Shown piece after piece: positions 33,838-45,346 of a DNA stretch of 64,000 bases (its first letter is position 1; the number at the start of each line of letters is the position of its first letter). The notes under the pieces were generated by a model. It had not been told where the DNA came from. It saw only the letters and a list, made by a program, of their open reading frames with translations, and did no database searches. Made by a program: the position numbers and the translations under genes. Source of the stretch: Oidiodendron maius Zn (lineage: Eukaryota > Ascomycota > Leotiomycetes > Myxotrichaceae). Location of the stretch: NCBI GenBank assembly GCA_000827325.1, contig KN832870.1:1860001-1924000 (forward strand), read 5' to 3'.

Positions 33838-36800
33838 TCAAATATGATCTGCGTCTTTCTCTTCCAAGTCTCTCATATATCGCACAAATGTCTTCTTGTG
33901 TGTCTGCACAAGTATTAGCACCTCTAAAGAGCCTAAACACTATTAGGCACTTACCACGCCTGCAAATCGGCCCTCCTTTGTCACGCAGATGTATCTTAGG
34001 CCAAGTTTCACGAAACACTCATATACCAAGTCCATTGGCGACCGGATATCAAGAGCCACCGGTGCCTGTGGAAAATTCATTAGAAAATTCAGGGAAGTTA
34101 TAGGATCTGCACTTACGGGGTCGATATATGGTGTGAAATCTGTGGGATCCTCGCTGTTGTCTTCATCTGAGTCGACAGACGTAACCATCGCCATCAGACA
34201 TAGGCTGCTCGACTCATCCTCAAGGCGATCCAGCGCAAAGGCGAGATCTGGGGCAGGAATCAAGCCAACAAGGACCTCGTCTCTGATGATGGGAAGACCG
34301 CCATCAACTTCTCCAGCACGGTGTAGAATTTCGAGCTTCTCACGCAAACTGGTGGCTGAGACCAAAGGAGATGAGGAAATATCAATGAGCCTTTCTCGCC
34401 GAACGCGAGGAACAATGTCACCTAGATCTGAAGTGAAGATCGGTTTGTGCTTGTTATTAAGAAATGGGTATGAGTTCAAGTTGGTCAACAAGTCCTACAA
34501 ATGTGAGCATTGCTATCGATGACCGCGATCTGATTACTTACATAAATGCTCAGCGGCTCTATAAAATCTGCTGTCCATTTCGCTACGAGAATGGCGAGTG
34601 AGAAAGGAAGCACGTAGTGCAGACTGCCAGTCAGTTCAAAAAGAATGACTGCCAACGTCACAGACAACCTTGTCACTCCGCACATAGTCGACCCAGCTGC
34701 AATCAGTGCGTACACTCCCGGGGAGATGCAAGATTGACCGGTAACATGTGCAGCACAATTTCCAACAATAGGGGACCTCGGAAATTGCAGGACGATCCAC
34801 TGCATTAAGTGGCCTATTAAACGCCCTCCCAAGGCACCACACACCATGCTAGGCACGTAGATTCCGGCAGGGACTTTCTGTAGTTGGGTTAGCAAAGCGT
34901 TCAGCCAGAATGTAAAGATGTCGAGACTTGACCTACAATGCCAAATGTGATAATCGTAAGGGTGCCTTTGATAAAGAAGGCCACAGCCAGATCTCTCATC
35001 ACTGGGAAAATTTCATCCATGCTCTCTGGACATAGACCAAGAGGATCTGGCTTGTTAATATCGCATGGACTCGCCAAGTTGAAGAGCAATTTCGCAACAG
35101 GAATCTTCGTATATGGGTTCCAGAAACTGACAATGCCAGTTATCAAGGCAACCAACATGACCTCAACCAAGGGTTGTTTCTTGATTACAGGTATCTTCCG
35201 GAACGACTGCGCCCATGTCTTGGATGCTTTGATGAACAATGCACCAACAGCTCCGAAGATTATACCAACGAGGATGAAAGCAGCCAGCTCGAAAAATTCC
35301 CAGTCGATAAGATATCGAACCTCGAATATGACAATCTTGCTATTTCCGTAAGGGTTAAGGAATTTAAGAGTCAGGGCTGCACAAATACAACAGAAGAAAG
35401 TTCTGAAGAGAGTCTTGGCCGGGAAGAAGTAAGCAACCTCCTCGAGCGAAAAAAGGACTCCGCCGATTGGAGCCCCGAAGGCTACAGTTACACCAGCTGC
35501 GGCAGCAGCCGAAAGCACCTCTCTTCGCTTGCCATCATTGTTATCGTATTTGGGGAACAATCGACAGGCGATGTTGCCAATACATGTAGCAATGTGGACG
35601 AACGGCCCCTCTTTCCCCAAACTGAGGCCCGAAGCGACACTTAGGACAAGAGCTAGAGTCTTGACAACCAGAGTCTTCACGCCCAGAAATCCGTGAAGCA
35701 CAAATCCACTCAGGATAACACGCACTTCTGCCACTCCAGAGCCAGCTGCGGAATAGTAGATCATCGGGGGGGCGAAATCCATTTTGTCAGCCTGCGTAGG
35801 GCTTGTAACGTCATCTCCATCTCCAGAGTCATGTCTATTATCTGCCGCAAGGTTCTCGTCTAGAGTGGAGATCCTGTAAGTCGATGGAACAACGGTTTTG
35901 GTCGTGAGCGTCAACAGGCATGAAAGTGTGGAAAAGGCTACCACGAGTAATATGTATATGCCATATTCCACGATCAACTCGCTGGTGTGAGGAATCTGGA
36001 TATAAGTTGACCATGCCTTCCACGCCTCACATCGGCCTTCATCGCCGGCGCAGCATCGCTATTATCAATTTAGTACCTGACTCGGGTATGCGTCCTCTTC
36101 AGACATACCTTCTCGCTCAAGAAAAAGCCGTTGGAGCAATATCCGTCTTTCCAGTCAAAAACCGGAGCCTCAGAGACATCCACACCATATGCTATCGTAG
36201 CGGTAATGAAACCCACAAGCGCACTGAGGATCCAGCCCTGCGAACCATCAAACTGGGCTTTTATGCGACCTCGAATGTCTTTGCGGCTCCGCAACGCCTT
36301 GACTCGATATGCATCAGCGATACTGTCACGAACCCAGTCTGTCGACGTAAACTGGTCGTACCACACGCGTTCGTCGAGCTCTTGGCTCTTCGGTTCTCTT
36401 AAGTGATCTCGCAGCCTGCCATCCAATGTCAGAGACCCGATCAGACGGGAGCTCCAGGAACCCGCTCGGCTATGGTGTCGGGTGCTTCGGCCGCTCTTGA
36501 AGCTTCCTGCAAGGAAGGTTAGAACCATATATCATATGATATTATGTACTACAAAACACAGATCGACGTACCAGCTCTACTGTGGTGTCGCGAGGGACGT
36601 GAGAATTCGGGAGGAGACTGAAGCGAAGAATGCGGATCAGCATAGGTTACACGGACACACAATGTGTGCGTGGCTGCCAGTTTCTGCCAGATAGATGACA
36701 GGGGGCTCACAGGAAGTCGTATCCTACTACGGCGAGTAGTGCCTCCTAAGAGAGGAGTGTTTTCCGTCATGGACACAGAGCTGGTTTCCCTGAAGGGGGG

Positions 36801-36965
36801 TCTCCTCATGAAGGTAGGCGAGTCAGGGTTCGAGGAGGGATCCGGGGATTCGGGCGGACCGATGCTCATGTCGAGCTCTGGCCGACGATGGCCTCGGCGG
36901 GACCTGGTGGGAGACATCCTGGGGGAGCTGGAAATGGGAAAGGTGTTGGAGTTGGGTTCCTGCAT
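33838..36965 (-). CDS. CLC chloride channel / Cl-/H+ exchanger with two CBS domains
   Basis: Voltage-gated CLC-family protein, probably of Golgi/endosome/vacuole membranes. Start MQEPNSNTFPISSSP at 36965; the last exon ends with KTFVRYMRDLEEKDADHI and a stop at 33838. At least seven introns are inferred from frame changes. After a Ser/Arg-rich cytosolic N-terminus come the helices, with GSGVAEVRVILSGFVLHG, LSLGKEGPFVHIA (gating Glu in GKEGP), AFGAPIGGVLFSLEE and PAGIYVPSMVCGALGGR, the CLC selectivity motifs. The region between DLLTNLNSYPFLNNKHKP and the end makes two CBS domains, separated by an acidic linker (TSVDSDEDNSEDPTDF). The third CLC motif carries GSGVAEV rather than the GSGIPEV common in animals. 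Exchanger versus channel cannot be decided here. Confidence 0.93.
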
Positions 36966-37581
36966 GGAGATCGGGCTCGGACTACATTGATGCGAAAGTC
37001 GATAGAGCAGCAGGAGGCCTTAGAAAGAAAAAGAAAAGGGAGAGGAAGGAGAGAAGAGAGGAACCTTGAGACAGGTCGGTTTGGCACAAGAGGAGGCGGA
37101 GGAGAGGGCTGTACGTTAAGAGGAGCAGGGAGTTGAGGTTCGGATATGGATCGGCCCCAGTTGGGTCATCTTCCCCTCTCATGGGCAACGACAGTAAATA
37201 ATCGCGCTCGGAATGAGGGCGTGGCAGCAAATACCCAGGCGAATAAGGTGATATTATAGGAGAGAGAGTTATAATGTGATATATTTACAACATATATGCC
37301 GGAATTCTCTGTACGGCGTCACATTCTCAGCTTGCACCTGGTGATTTCCTGAGCCACAGAGTCTGACATTCCGGGGTCATCCAGTCGTTGGTCCGGCTTG
37401 TGATACCTTTTACTGTCTTGGCTTTTGCCGTGTTTCACCCTAGCCACATATGTTACACCGCCACAGTTCCAGATCCCAGCCACAGCTATCTAGAGGGGAG
37501 GTGGGATTTTGATACTCTAGCTCTCTCACATCTTTCTTTTCTTTCTCTGGGTGAGAACTTACTCGTGACCAATTGCAAAAA
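36966..37581. promoter_or_regulatory. divergent promoter interval CLC/IAH1
   Basis: 616 bp between start codons of opposite orientation. The CLC-proximal part is purine-rich on the plus strand. No specific site is claimed. Confidence 0.4.
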
Positions 37582-38720
37582 ATGGTTCTCGATTATCGAT
37601 ACCCTCAATTTCTCCTTATCGGGGACAGCATAATCCAGTAATTCTCTGCTCTCTTATCGATATAAGTACAAACTATCACGAACTAATATCGAATTTCAGG
37701 CAATCCAATAACCTCAGTAATGGTGGATATGCTTTCGGCGCCGGTCTTGAAGAACGCAGGTCTCTCCACCCTAAACTCGAAGTATTTTAAGCTTAACTGA
37801 CATCTAGATTGCTCTCGTCGGCTCGATGTAATAAACAAGGGTCTCTCTGGGTACAACACCGACCATATTCTCTGTATCATTCACCTCCTTATCCCACCAC
37901 CTTCCTGTGCAAAGGTTGACTACCTCGTGAGTATATATCACAGCCCCTCTCTTCTTCTTCAATAAAATATCCGTATTTCCCTTCTCCCTATCACACCTAC
38001 GTCAATCCCTGACTCCAGGTCTATCAAAGTTCATCTCTACTTGCCCCGCAATACCCCACCAACTCCAAATTAAATGCTAACATCTAACGCCCAGCTCATC
38101 CTCTTCGGCGCCAACGACGCCTGCCTCCCCGCCTGCCCGACCAAGCAGCACGTTCCACTAGACCGGTACCGTGCCAACCTCAAGAGAATTCTCACCCACC
38201 CTTCCGTGACAGCCCACAAACCCACCATACTTCTTGTCACGCCTCCCCCAATCAACGAGACGCACCTCGAGGCTGAGGACCTAAAGAAGAACCAGGGACT
38301 CACGCGCGAACAGGCTGTTACCCAACAGTACGCCGAGGCTGCACGAGAAGTCGCGCGGGAGTTTAAGGATAACCAGGATGTGATTCTCGTGGATCTGTGG
38401 GGGGCGCTGATGGACGAGGCGAAGAGGTTGACAGAGGGGTATAAGGAGGGGGATTTGTTGGGATCCAGAGAGACGGGGGATAATCTGGCGTTGAGAGGAT
38501 TACTTGTAGACGGACTGCACCTTACGAAGGAGGGGTATGAGATTTTCCTGAGAGAAGTAGTGAAACACGTTGGGATGGGGTGGTTCCTTGAGCCTGATAC
38601 GGAACCGTCGTGGGTGTTTCCGTGAGTATTTTCTTCCTTTTTGAAAGCTTGGTTGTGCCGTAATGGCTGACTAGATTTAGACATTGGACTGCTGCCGTTA
38701 GAAACCTCCATGAGCTGTGA
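37582..38720 (+). CDS. IAH1: IAH1-type GDSL esterase (isoamyl acetate hydrolase)
   Basis: SGNH/GDSL hydrolase that cleaves short-chain acetate esters in yeast. Exons 37582-37637, 37700-37755, 37808-37926, 38095-38621 and 38681-38720 give 265 residues. Exon 1 gives MVLDYRYPQFLLIGDSIIQ with the nucleophilic Ser in GDS. Exon 2 gives SNNLSNGGYAFGAGLEE; exon 3 CSRRLDVINKGLSGYNTDHI (block II Gly). Exon 4 begins LILFGANDACLPAC (block III GxND) and carries VDGLHLTKEGYEIFL, with Asp and His of block V. The second intron only stays in frame with a GC donor at 37756 (GCAGGT) and acceptor CATCTAG; with the GT four bases on, the frame is lost. The block order and spacing are those of the family. Confidence 0.9.
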
Positions 38721-38986
38721 AGTGCCTCTAGCATGGGGCATACAGACATTCACTATGGACTATAGAGGAAGGGATGTTCTCATCAAAAGCAAAGGTGATG
38801 CAATTTACAAAGGTCCTTCAGTTTCAAGTCAAGAGGTACGAGACAGCGTTGAATCAGATGATCGTAATGAATTGACTTATGTGCAATTCAGCTTGATATA
38901 TCTCAGTGAGCGTCCCATATATCCCTGAAAAGCCTCCCGTACGAGCATAAAAGTCATAAAGTCATCCCAGCATACAGCCCTCCCGC
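38721..38986. other. intergenic, convergent 3' ends
   Basis: Between IAH1 and the DDR48-like gene; nothing seen beyond presumed 3' UTRs. Confidence 0.3.
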
Positions 38987-39690
38987 TCAGTAGTCATTGT
39001 TGCTGCCAGAATTGTCACGCATCTGCTGTCCCTTCTGAGCAAGCCCGTCACTGCCGAACAGGTTGCCGGCCTTCTCCAAGATCTTGCCTGTGGTGCTGTC
39101 GCTACCAGACCGGCCGCCAGAGCCATAGCTACCACCTCCTTGGTTGCCAGAGCCGTAGCTATCACCCCCTTGGTTGCCAGAGCCGTAGCTACCACCCCCT
39201 TGGTTGCCCGAGCCGTAGCTATCACCTCCTTGGTTGCCCGAGCCATAGGAGTCGGTGTTGCTCGAGCCGAAGTTGTCGGAGTCCTTGTTGCGTCCTCCAG
39301 AGCCGACTCCGACTGAGCCCTGGTTGCCTGAGCCGTAGCTGTCACCACCACCTATTCCTCCAGAGCTGAAGCCGTCGGAGCCTTGATTGCCGGATCCGTA
39401 GCTGTCAGAGCCCTGGTTGCCTGAGCTGTAGCTGTCTCCACCTCCTCGTCCTCCAGAGCCGAATCCGTCAGAGCCCTGGTTCCCCGAGCCGTAGCTGTCA
39501 CCACCTCCTCTTCCTCCCGATGAGCCGAAGCCACCAGAACCCTGGTTGCCCGAGTCCTGGTTGCCGGACCCGAAGTTGTCGGAGTCTTGATTGCGGCCAC
39601 CAGAGCCATAGGAGCTCTAGAGGAAGACGTTAGCCAGGTCAAGTGATATTAACGGGGGCGCTGAAGCCTTACATCGTCGTAGTTAGACAT
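38987..39690 (-). CDS. DDR48-like Gly/Ser/Asn-rich repeat protein
   Basis: Exons 39673-39690 (18 nt, MSNYDD) and 38987-39616 give 215 residues; I checked the frame codon by codon across the repeats. About 15 imperfect units of the type DSYGSGNQGG, or GFGSGGRGGG, fill residues ~7-170. The last ~40 residues break the pattern: TTGKILEKAGNLFGSDGLAQ followed by KGQQMRD and SGSNNDY. This layout resembles yeast DDR48 and related fungal stress proteins, whose molecular function is poorly known. Two long ORFs in other frames here (Ala/Thr-rich) are repeat-driven shadows. The protein is probably disordered and cytosolic; no signal peptide. Confidence 0.8.
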
Positions 39691-40665
39691 GATGGATGAT
39701 TGAAGAGTTTAGGGTTTCAGATGCAATTGTACAGTAGAATTGGGTATTGAGTTCGTGAGGGTGCCAATTACGCATATAGAGGAGGAGCAGGTGGTTTATA
39801 TTCTCCTTGGGTAGTCGGGCAATGGCACGCCATCCAGAACCTGATTTCGACAGCCTGCCCCTCTCTGTCGCCGTCGCAATTCCTTTTGCACCACCGCACC
39901 CTTCTTTCGTGGCTCAGAGCTACCCCTCGCGCAGGCTAGCAAGGAAGGCCAGCCTGGCCAGGAGCATCTTCCTCTGGCTCCAGCTCGCTGCGTCATTTTC
40001 CGGGTCTGCTTGAGGGTGGATTGCATGTGGCTGCTCTCGTATGCAAGAGGAGAACGTGCATCAAGAGCAGACTCGATGGGCCTCGAGGGCGATTGCGTGG
40101 AATGTGTTGGTTCATGCTCTCAGGGTTCATCGTTGGTGTGGCGTTGTGGAGTTGGTCGCCAGTGGAGCGAGAATTGCAATACGGATTGCGGGCGTCATGA
40201 TCGGCGTGGTTTCTCTCGGGGTCTCGGCGCACAAGCTTAATTCTGGCTACATTTCACGACGGCGCGCTGCACGCACATCATTCTTACCTCAGCTGCACTG
40301 GGCAGGAATCCCTGTCTGGCTGAGAATCAGGGACACACTAGGCCGCCATCTTTCGGGAGGGGAATTGAGCAAATGAGTTAGTTGGGAGATCAGGCAATCT
40401 GAAGAAGGCAATAGTACTTTCGGGGCTTCGTTCAGCTGATCCTGATTCCATCCATCTGGATCTTGGCACAGATGGATCCCCCTCCCGTAATTGGCAATTG
40501 CGTTTTCATTTTCCTCTTGGGTAACCATAAGCCATCGACTACCAACTATCACCCCGCATCCTGCACCCAGCTCCTGGTAGCACCAGCGCCGTACACCCAA
40601 ATAGCCAACCAATCTTATACGCTCCCATTTCTATCACTTTGCACCGTTCAGCAGTGGGCAATTCG
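39691..40665. other. intergenic, promoter of DDR48-like gene
   Basis: Nearly 1 kb. Some ORFs up to 111 codons occur (for example 40041-40376 +, with a hydrophobic middle), none with recognisable domains. Confidence 0.4.
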
Positions 40666-41828
40666 TCACCGTACATACTTGCTGCGCCACGTTAGCCCCT
40701 TGTGTTTAACTTGATCTTGCTTTTTGTGACCAGATTTTTCACCCAACTGATGGAAGCAAAGTGTAGACTAACCTCATGAAGCGTTTATGGAAGTCCGATC
40801 GCAGGAGATCCTGGTAGGCGGGAAAAGTCAGCACTCTAGCATAGAAGCCGACGGAACAGCATTGTGTGCACTGTAGAGAAACGGCCTCTTCTCCAAAGCA
40901 ATAGGATACCTACGTTGACGAACTCCTTCTTGCCCTTGTCCTCAGTACCGCGGGCTTGGTTCTTGAAGATCACGTCGTCATCCCACCTGTGCGCCGCCGT
41001 CAGTCAATCGAGGCTCGATGCTGCGATGTGCTAACCCACTTACCGGCGCTTCACGTTGAAGTCGGTTTTTGGGTTCAGGAGGGGATTCCCCATGGCAATA
41101 TCCTTTTCGTGTGCAGCTTCTTCCGCCGCGGCCTTCTCTCGCTCCTGTTTCCTCCTTGTCAGCCATGTGGTAGATTTCTGAGGAAAGTTTAATCTAACCT
41201 CTTGCTCCCTCTTCTCAGCCCGCTCGCGCTTGATTTTTTCAAGTTCGCGCTGTAATTCTGCTGTCTCGTCCTCATCGTCATCGCTATCATCTTCACTACT
41301 GTCCTCTTCGTTGTCGTCTTCCGACTCGGCGTCTATATCCCTTGTCTCTTCTAATATCCGGCGCCGTTTCGCCTCGGAGTCCTCCTCGTCCCCTGCCTCG
41401 CCATTGTCGAGCTGCCGCTTCGCCGTACTTGTGGCAGCTTCTAGCTCTTCTGTGGCTGGTGCTGGTCCACCCTTGGATTTTGCATAGTGCACAGCTTCTG
41501 CTTGCAATAATTCTGCTCGGAGGTCTCGAACTTCGTGGTCCGCGTCCCCTCCCTGTCCTGCTTTCCTATGCAATTATCAGAACTAGCTCACTGAAGCGAA
41601 GAGTATAGGAATCTTACCGAAATTTGAGCTGCGTATGAGCGGGCAAGAGTCTCTGGTGATATGCCGGGCCGCGTTGTGCCTCCTTTCCCCTTGCCTTACG
41701 TACTTGTTAGAACGGTCGATCATATGAGGGGTATAGGAGCGCATACGGGGTCGAAGGTAGGTCTGTGAGCTGTAAAAAAATTAGCAGGCGTCCTAAATAC
41801 AGCGGATAAGCCACGTACCAGTAGTCAT
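40666..41828 (-). CDS. CWC15: pre-mRNA-splicing factor CWC15
   Basis: Component of the Prp19/CDC5L complex of the active spliceosome. Exon 1 is 10 nt (41819-41828, ATGACTACTG) and splices to AHRPTFDPA, giving MTTAHRPTFDP, the invariant family start. Then RGKEAQRGPAYHQRLLPAHT and QLKFRKAGQGG follow, then an acidic stretch with SDDDEDETAELQRELEKIKR. The C-terminal part has GNPLLNPKTDFNVKRRWDDD and VIFKNQARG, then FVNDLLRSDFHKRFM. The very end (SKYVR) sits on a separate exon: intron GTTAGT...CGCAG with CTAAC branch point, stop at 40668-40666. The last residues and the start both match CWC15 closely. Divergent from RRP45 over 179 bp. Confidence 0.93.
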
Positions 41829-42007
41829 GATTCTTCTGCAGCTGTGTTGATATTGTGTTCCTGATCATGAAAACCGTCCATATATCAACAGCCACGCTAA
41901 ACCGATCACAGCTCACCGCCTTGATTTTTGCCGCCATTAGAATTTCAACCTTGTTTCCCCGCGATAACCCTTTTGCATCTCTCGCGAATCTGCAACCCAA
42001 ACACAGA
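41829..42007. promoter_or_regulatory. short divergent promoter CWC15/RRP45
   Basis: Only 179 bp separate the two start codons, so both RNA-processing genes must share this promoter space. Confidence 0.5.
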
Positions 42008-42972
42008 ATGCCGCGAGATATAGGGCCTTCTCTCAACGAGAGGCAATTCTTTCAGAAGGCCCTACAGGAAAATCTACGATTAGATGGGAGAGGCTTTGAC
42101 CAATTCCGCTCCCTAGAGCTGGATTATGGAGAGGAATATGGTGTCGCGGATGTCAGGTTAGGAAAGACAAGGTTCGTCTCCTCTTGAGCACTGCTCTTAT
42201 CACTCCACTCCATTCATATTTCCCCTTTCGGATTGCATTCTTACAGTCCACAAGGGTCCTCACCAATATCTCCGCCGAAGTCACTGCCCCCTTCCCTGAC
42301 CGTCCCTTTGATGGCATCTTTACCATCACCACAGAGCTTTCGCCCATGACCGCGCCATCTTTCGAGGTGAACCGGCCCTCAGAGACTGAGCTTTTGCTCT
42401 CGCGGCTCCTAGAGAAAACACTCCGTCGCTCACAGGCTATCGATACCGAATCCCTCTGTCTGATCGCCGGGTCAAAAGTATGGTCCGTCCGAGCAGACGT
42501 GCATATACTGTCGCATGACGGAAACCTCGTAGATGCGGCTTGCATAGGCGTCATTGCCGCGTTGCAGCACTTCCGCAAGCCGGATACCAGCACGGAGGGT
42601 GAGGAGGTCACGGTATACACGCTAGCAGAGAGGGAGCCTGTGCCGCTGAGTCTGTTGCACTTCCCACTATGCGTGACATTTAGCTTTTACGGGGAGGCTG
42701 GGGAGACGACGTTGCTTGATGCTACGATAATGGAAGAGCAATTGAGGGATGGGTGCGTGACTATTGGTATGAATCGGCATGGGGAGGTGTGTCAGATTGC
42801 GAAGCTTGGAGGAGTGCCAGTTAATGCTGTGGATCTGCTACAATGTACTAATCTGGCGTTGGTAAAGGTTAAGGATATTTCGGCACTTATCACAAAGAGA
42901 TTAGAGGAAGACGCCAAAAAACGTGATAAAGGAGGTTTGATGGCGGAGCTCAGCGCAGAGAACGCAAGATGA
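42008..42972 (+). CDS. RRP45: exosome core subunit RRP45 (RNase PH fold)
   Basis: Ring subunit of the RNA exosome (EXOSC9), catalytically inactive in eukaryotes. Exons 42008-42171 and 42255-42972 give 293 residues. Start MPRDIGPSLNERQFFQKAL, then ENLRLDGRGFDQFRSLELDY and GVADVRLGKTRVLTNISAEV, followed by PFPDRPFDGIFTITTELSPM, all typical of Rrp45. The core ends with VNAVDLLQCTNLALVKVKDI and a charged tail. For the intron I use donor GTTCGT and the AG in TCCACAAG at 42253-42254, since the upstream CAG would break the frame. Length is near the family minimum; the long C-terminal extension of human EXOSC9 is absent. Confidence 0.93.
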
Positions 42973-43022
42973 TAAACGAATACCCTATCAAATTAATGAA
43001 CAAGAGGTTCTGCTCGTCCAAG

Positions 43023-44743
43023 TTAAGAAGTCCGTCCTGCTGCCTTGAGAGTAGCTGAGACAGTTCCATACTTAGCTTGCCACGCGAAGAAGTAGCAGAG
43101 AGCAGCTAGAGGCTGTCCTATAAGGGTAAATGAAATCCAAAAGATACAGTTTCCAACAACCTTTCCATTGATGCTCTTTATATTCTCCAACGGCGTAGTC
43201 ATAGCAATCAAGGGTAGTTGAGCGACCATTCCTATGAATGCAACTCCTATACCGTCTTAGCTCTAGCATTAACAATCAACCATGGATCTCACCGATAATA
43301 TTGTGTGTTGGGACCCCAACTAGTAACTCATGAAGTACTCCAGAAAATATAAATACCATGATGGATGCAGTAAATGCGCTCCAACCCCTTCCAATGAGAG
43401 GCGAAAATATATGCCTTTTCATATATTGGTAAACTGGTTTGTTCCATGTCCTCCAGTAGACACCGACACTCGGGCTATTCCACCAGTCTGCATAGAACTC
43501 CCTGTCCCCAAATCGCATGACCTCGGCTAGAGCATTTAGAAATGATTGGAAGAAAGCAAAGAAGCCAGCGAGCCATATCACCAAGCTTATCGTTGATAAT
43601 TTCATTAGTCTCTCAAGAATAGATGGGAAATCAAGTGATGCAATCTTGTCTAGGGAGTTGCGTAACACTGGCGCGGCATATTGCGCACTAGCTATCCACA
43701 TGAAGGCATTGAGGCCAAATACTTCAGCCATGCGCTTAGCGACGAAGATCCATCTGATCTTAGGTGTCCTAGGATATACAGGTTGATACACCAAGGTTGG
43801 CGCCCACCAGAAGTATGTCAGATTGCCAAGGGTAATATTCTGGGGATACGGGCATTGGTTATATATTTCGGGGACAGCGTCCTCCTCTCGACTTGACGGA
43901 TGAAGGTATGCATGTCGAAGATCTCTATTTGTCCAGGCGTAAGACGAAGTCTTCAACCAGACAATAATTGCGTGAATCTCGCTCATGGTACCGATCAGAG
44001 GATGATGGATATAGAAGTATACGACAAAGGAAGTAATCGATAGGCAGAGAGTGGCGTTGATGCCGTGTATCCACGCGATCAATATCCAAGTCGAGTAAAA
44101 TTTTTTGAGCTCCTCGTCAGTTGGAACATAACTCCCACCGGGCGTAGTTGTTCCGTCTCTGCTTTTACCTGGCCCGCGGAGCGACTTTCGAGCTTGTTGA
44201 GCAGCAGCTAGCTCGACAATGTATGCGACAAAGAGGTGGCAGGGTATGATCAAGTATAGGGCGATGCCGAGCATGACGTCCAGCCGTCGGTAGTCGTGGC
44301 AGCGCACGCAGATAAGGACACCATACTGCGCAGATCAGCACTGGACGAGCAAGGGGGCGCGGGAGCAAACCTTCTTGAAGTTCTCCAGCATTAAGCGCAG
44401 ATTCCCAACAACTGATAGAGGTGTCAAATCCAGTTACTCAAAGCTAGCTGACAACTGGGGCGTGGTTCTTGGCTGACATACTCAAAACTATGACCATCAA
44501 GTTCCTAAACCCCAAAAAGCTGGGCGCGGCATCCGAGTCATGGCTCAGACACGAAGCCTTAGGGACAGAATGGACGGCTGCAATGTGCCTGTACTTCTTC
44601 TTGTGGTGGGAGCGGATGGGTTGGAGAGGCTGTATCGACGATAAGCTGTTCTGGGAGGCATGTGAACGAACTGGCCGCTTGATTGGAGCTTCGGCGGGGC
44701 TCGCTCGAGAGGTGACCGTCGCCGTGTTGGTAGTGGGTGCCAT
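43023..44743 (-). CDS. diacylglycerol/sterol O-acyltransferase, MBOAT (DGAT1-type)
   Basis: ER enzyme of the MBOAT family that esterifies diacylglycerol (triacylglycerol synthesis) or sterols. Start MAPTTNTATVTSRASPAEAP at 44743; stop at 43023. Exons join FRNLMVIVLIVGNLRLMLEN, FKKYGVLICVRCHDYRRLDV and the main body in one long exon, then VAFIGMVAQLPLIAMTTPLE after an intron GTGAGA...TATAG. Key motifs: FYADWWNSPSVGVYWRTWNK (FYxDWWN acyl-CoA site) and FIFSGVLHELLVG with the catalytic His. QCPYPQNITLGNLTYFWWAP is typical of DGAT1 and ARE proteins. The DGAT1 rather than sterol assignment rests on NLRLMLENFKKYG and is likely, not proven. Confidence 0.9.
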
Positions 44744-45346
44744 GGTTCAACGACTCCTTATAGGTGAGCATGGAGCTCTGAGGTGATGAGGAGAAAGCTC
44801 CAATGGCCCTGGATGTTGATTTATATGGTTCCAGGAGAAGAGGAGCAGTGAGGAAGCGCGCCCGTTATTCGTAGCTCAAGTACGCACGGGCAAGAGACGG
44901 GAGGCGGCGGGGCAGCTCAGCAACCCGGAAACCAACCACATCTAGTAAAGGCAGGGAAGGAGGCTAAGAGATGACTAGAGGTGTTTCTGCCAAAGGTCTA
45001 GATTGCAGGTAGTATAGGTTAAAGGACTTGTCAAAAGTGGAGAGACAGGAGGGGCAGGGCCACTGGGAGAGTTCCAATTGACGGGCAGAAATAGATTGAA
45101 CCTTGGACTCCTGCAACAACGTTTCTCTCTTATCGACAAACGACAGGGAAGAAAAGCTCCGGGTTGGCTGGCGCGAGGGGCCTAGGCTCTGATCAGGACT
45201 AGGGCAGTCGGCGGCGGGAAAACTATTTTCCTAGTCACGTGAGAGGACCATCCCGGCGGAGATGGGATTATCTGCACGCGCGATCGATTGAATAGAGCAA
45301 CCGTGACTTGCCATCTCCCGACCACCAACGATGTCCAGGTAGCAGG
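44744..45346. promoter_or_regulatory. divergent interval DGAT/PFS2
   Basis: 603 bp between start codons, with both promoters. No other gene seen. Confidence 0.4.

Noticed and set aside
38962-39642. two Ala/Thr-rich ORFs over the DDR48-like gene
   Set aside because: They are off-frame readings of the repeat. The frame starting at 39690 is continuous over the splice and carries the conserved-looking tail.
40041-40376. 111-codon ORF with a hydrophobic centre
   Set aside because: No family resemblance, overlapping ORFs in other frames, and no consistent splice sites.
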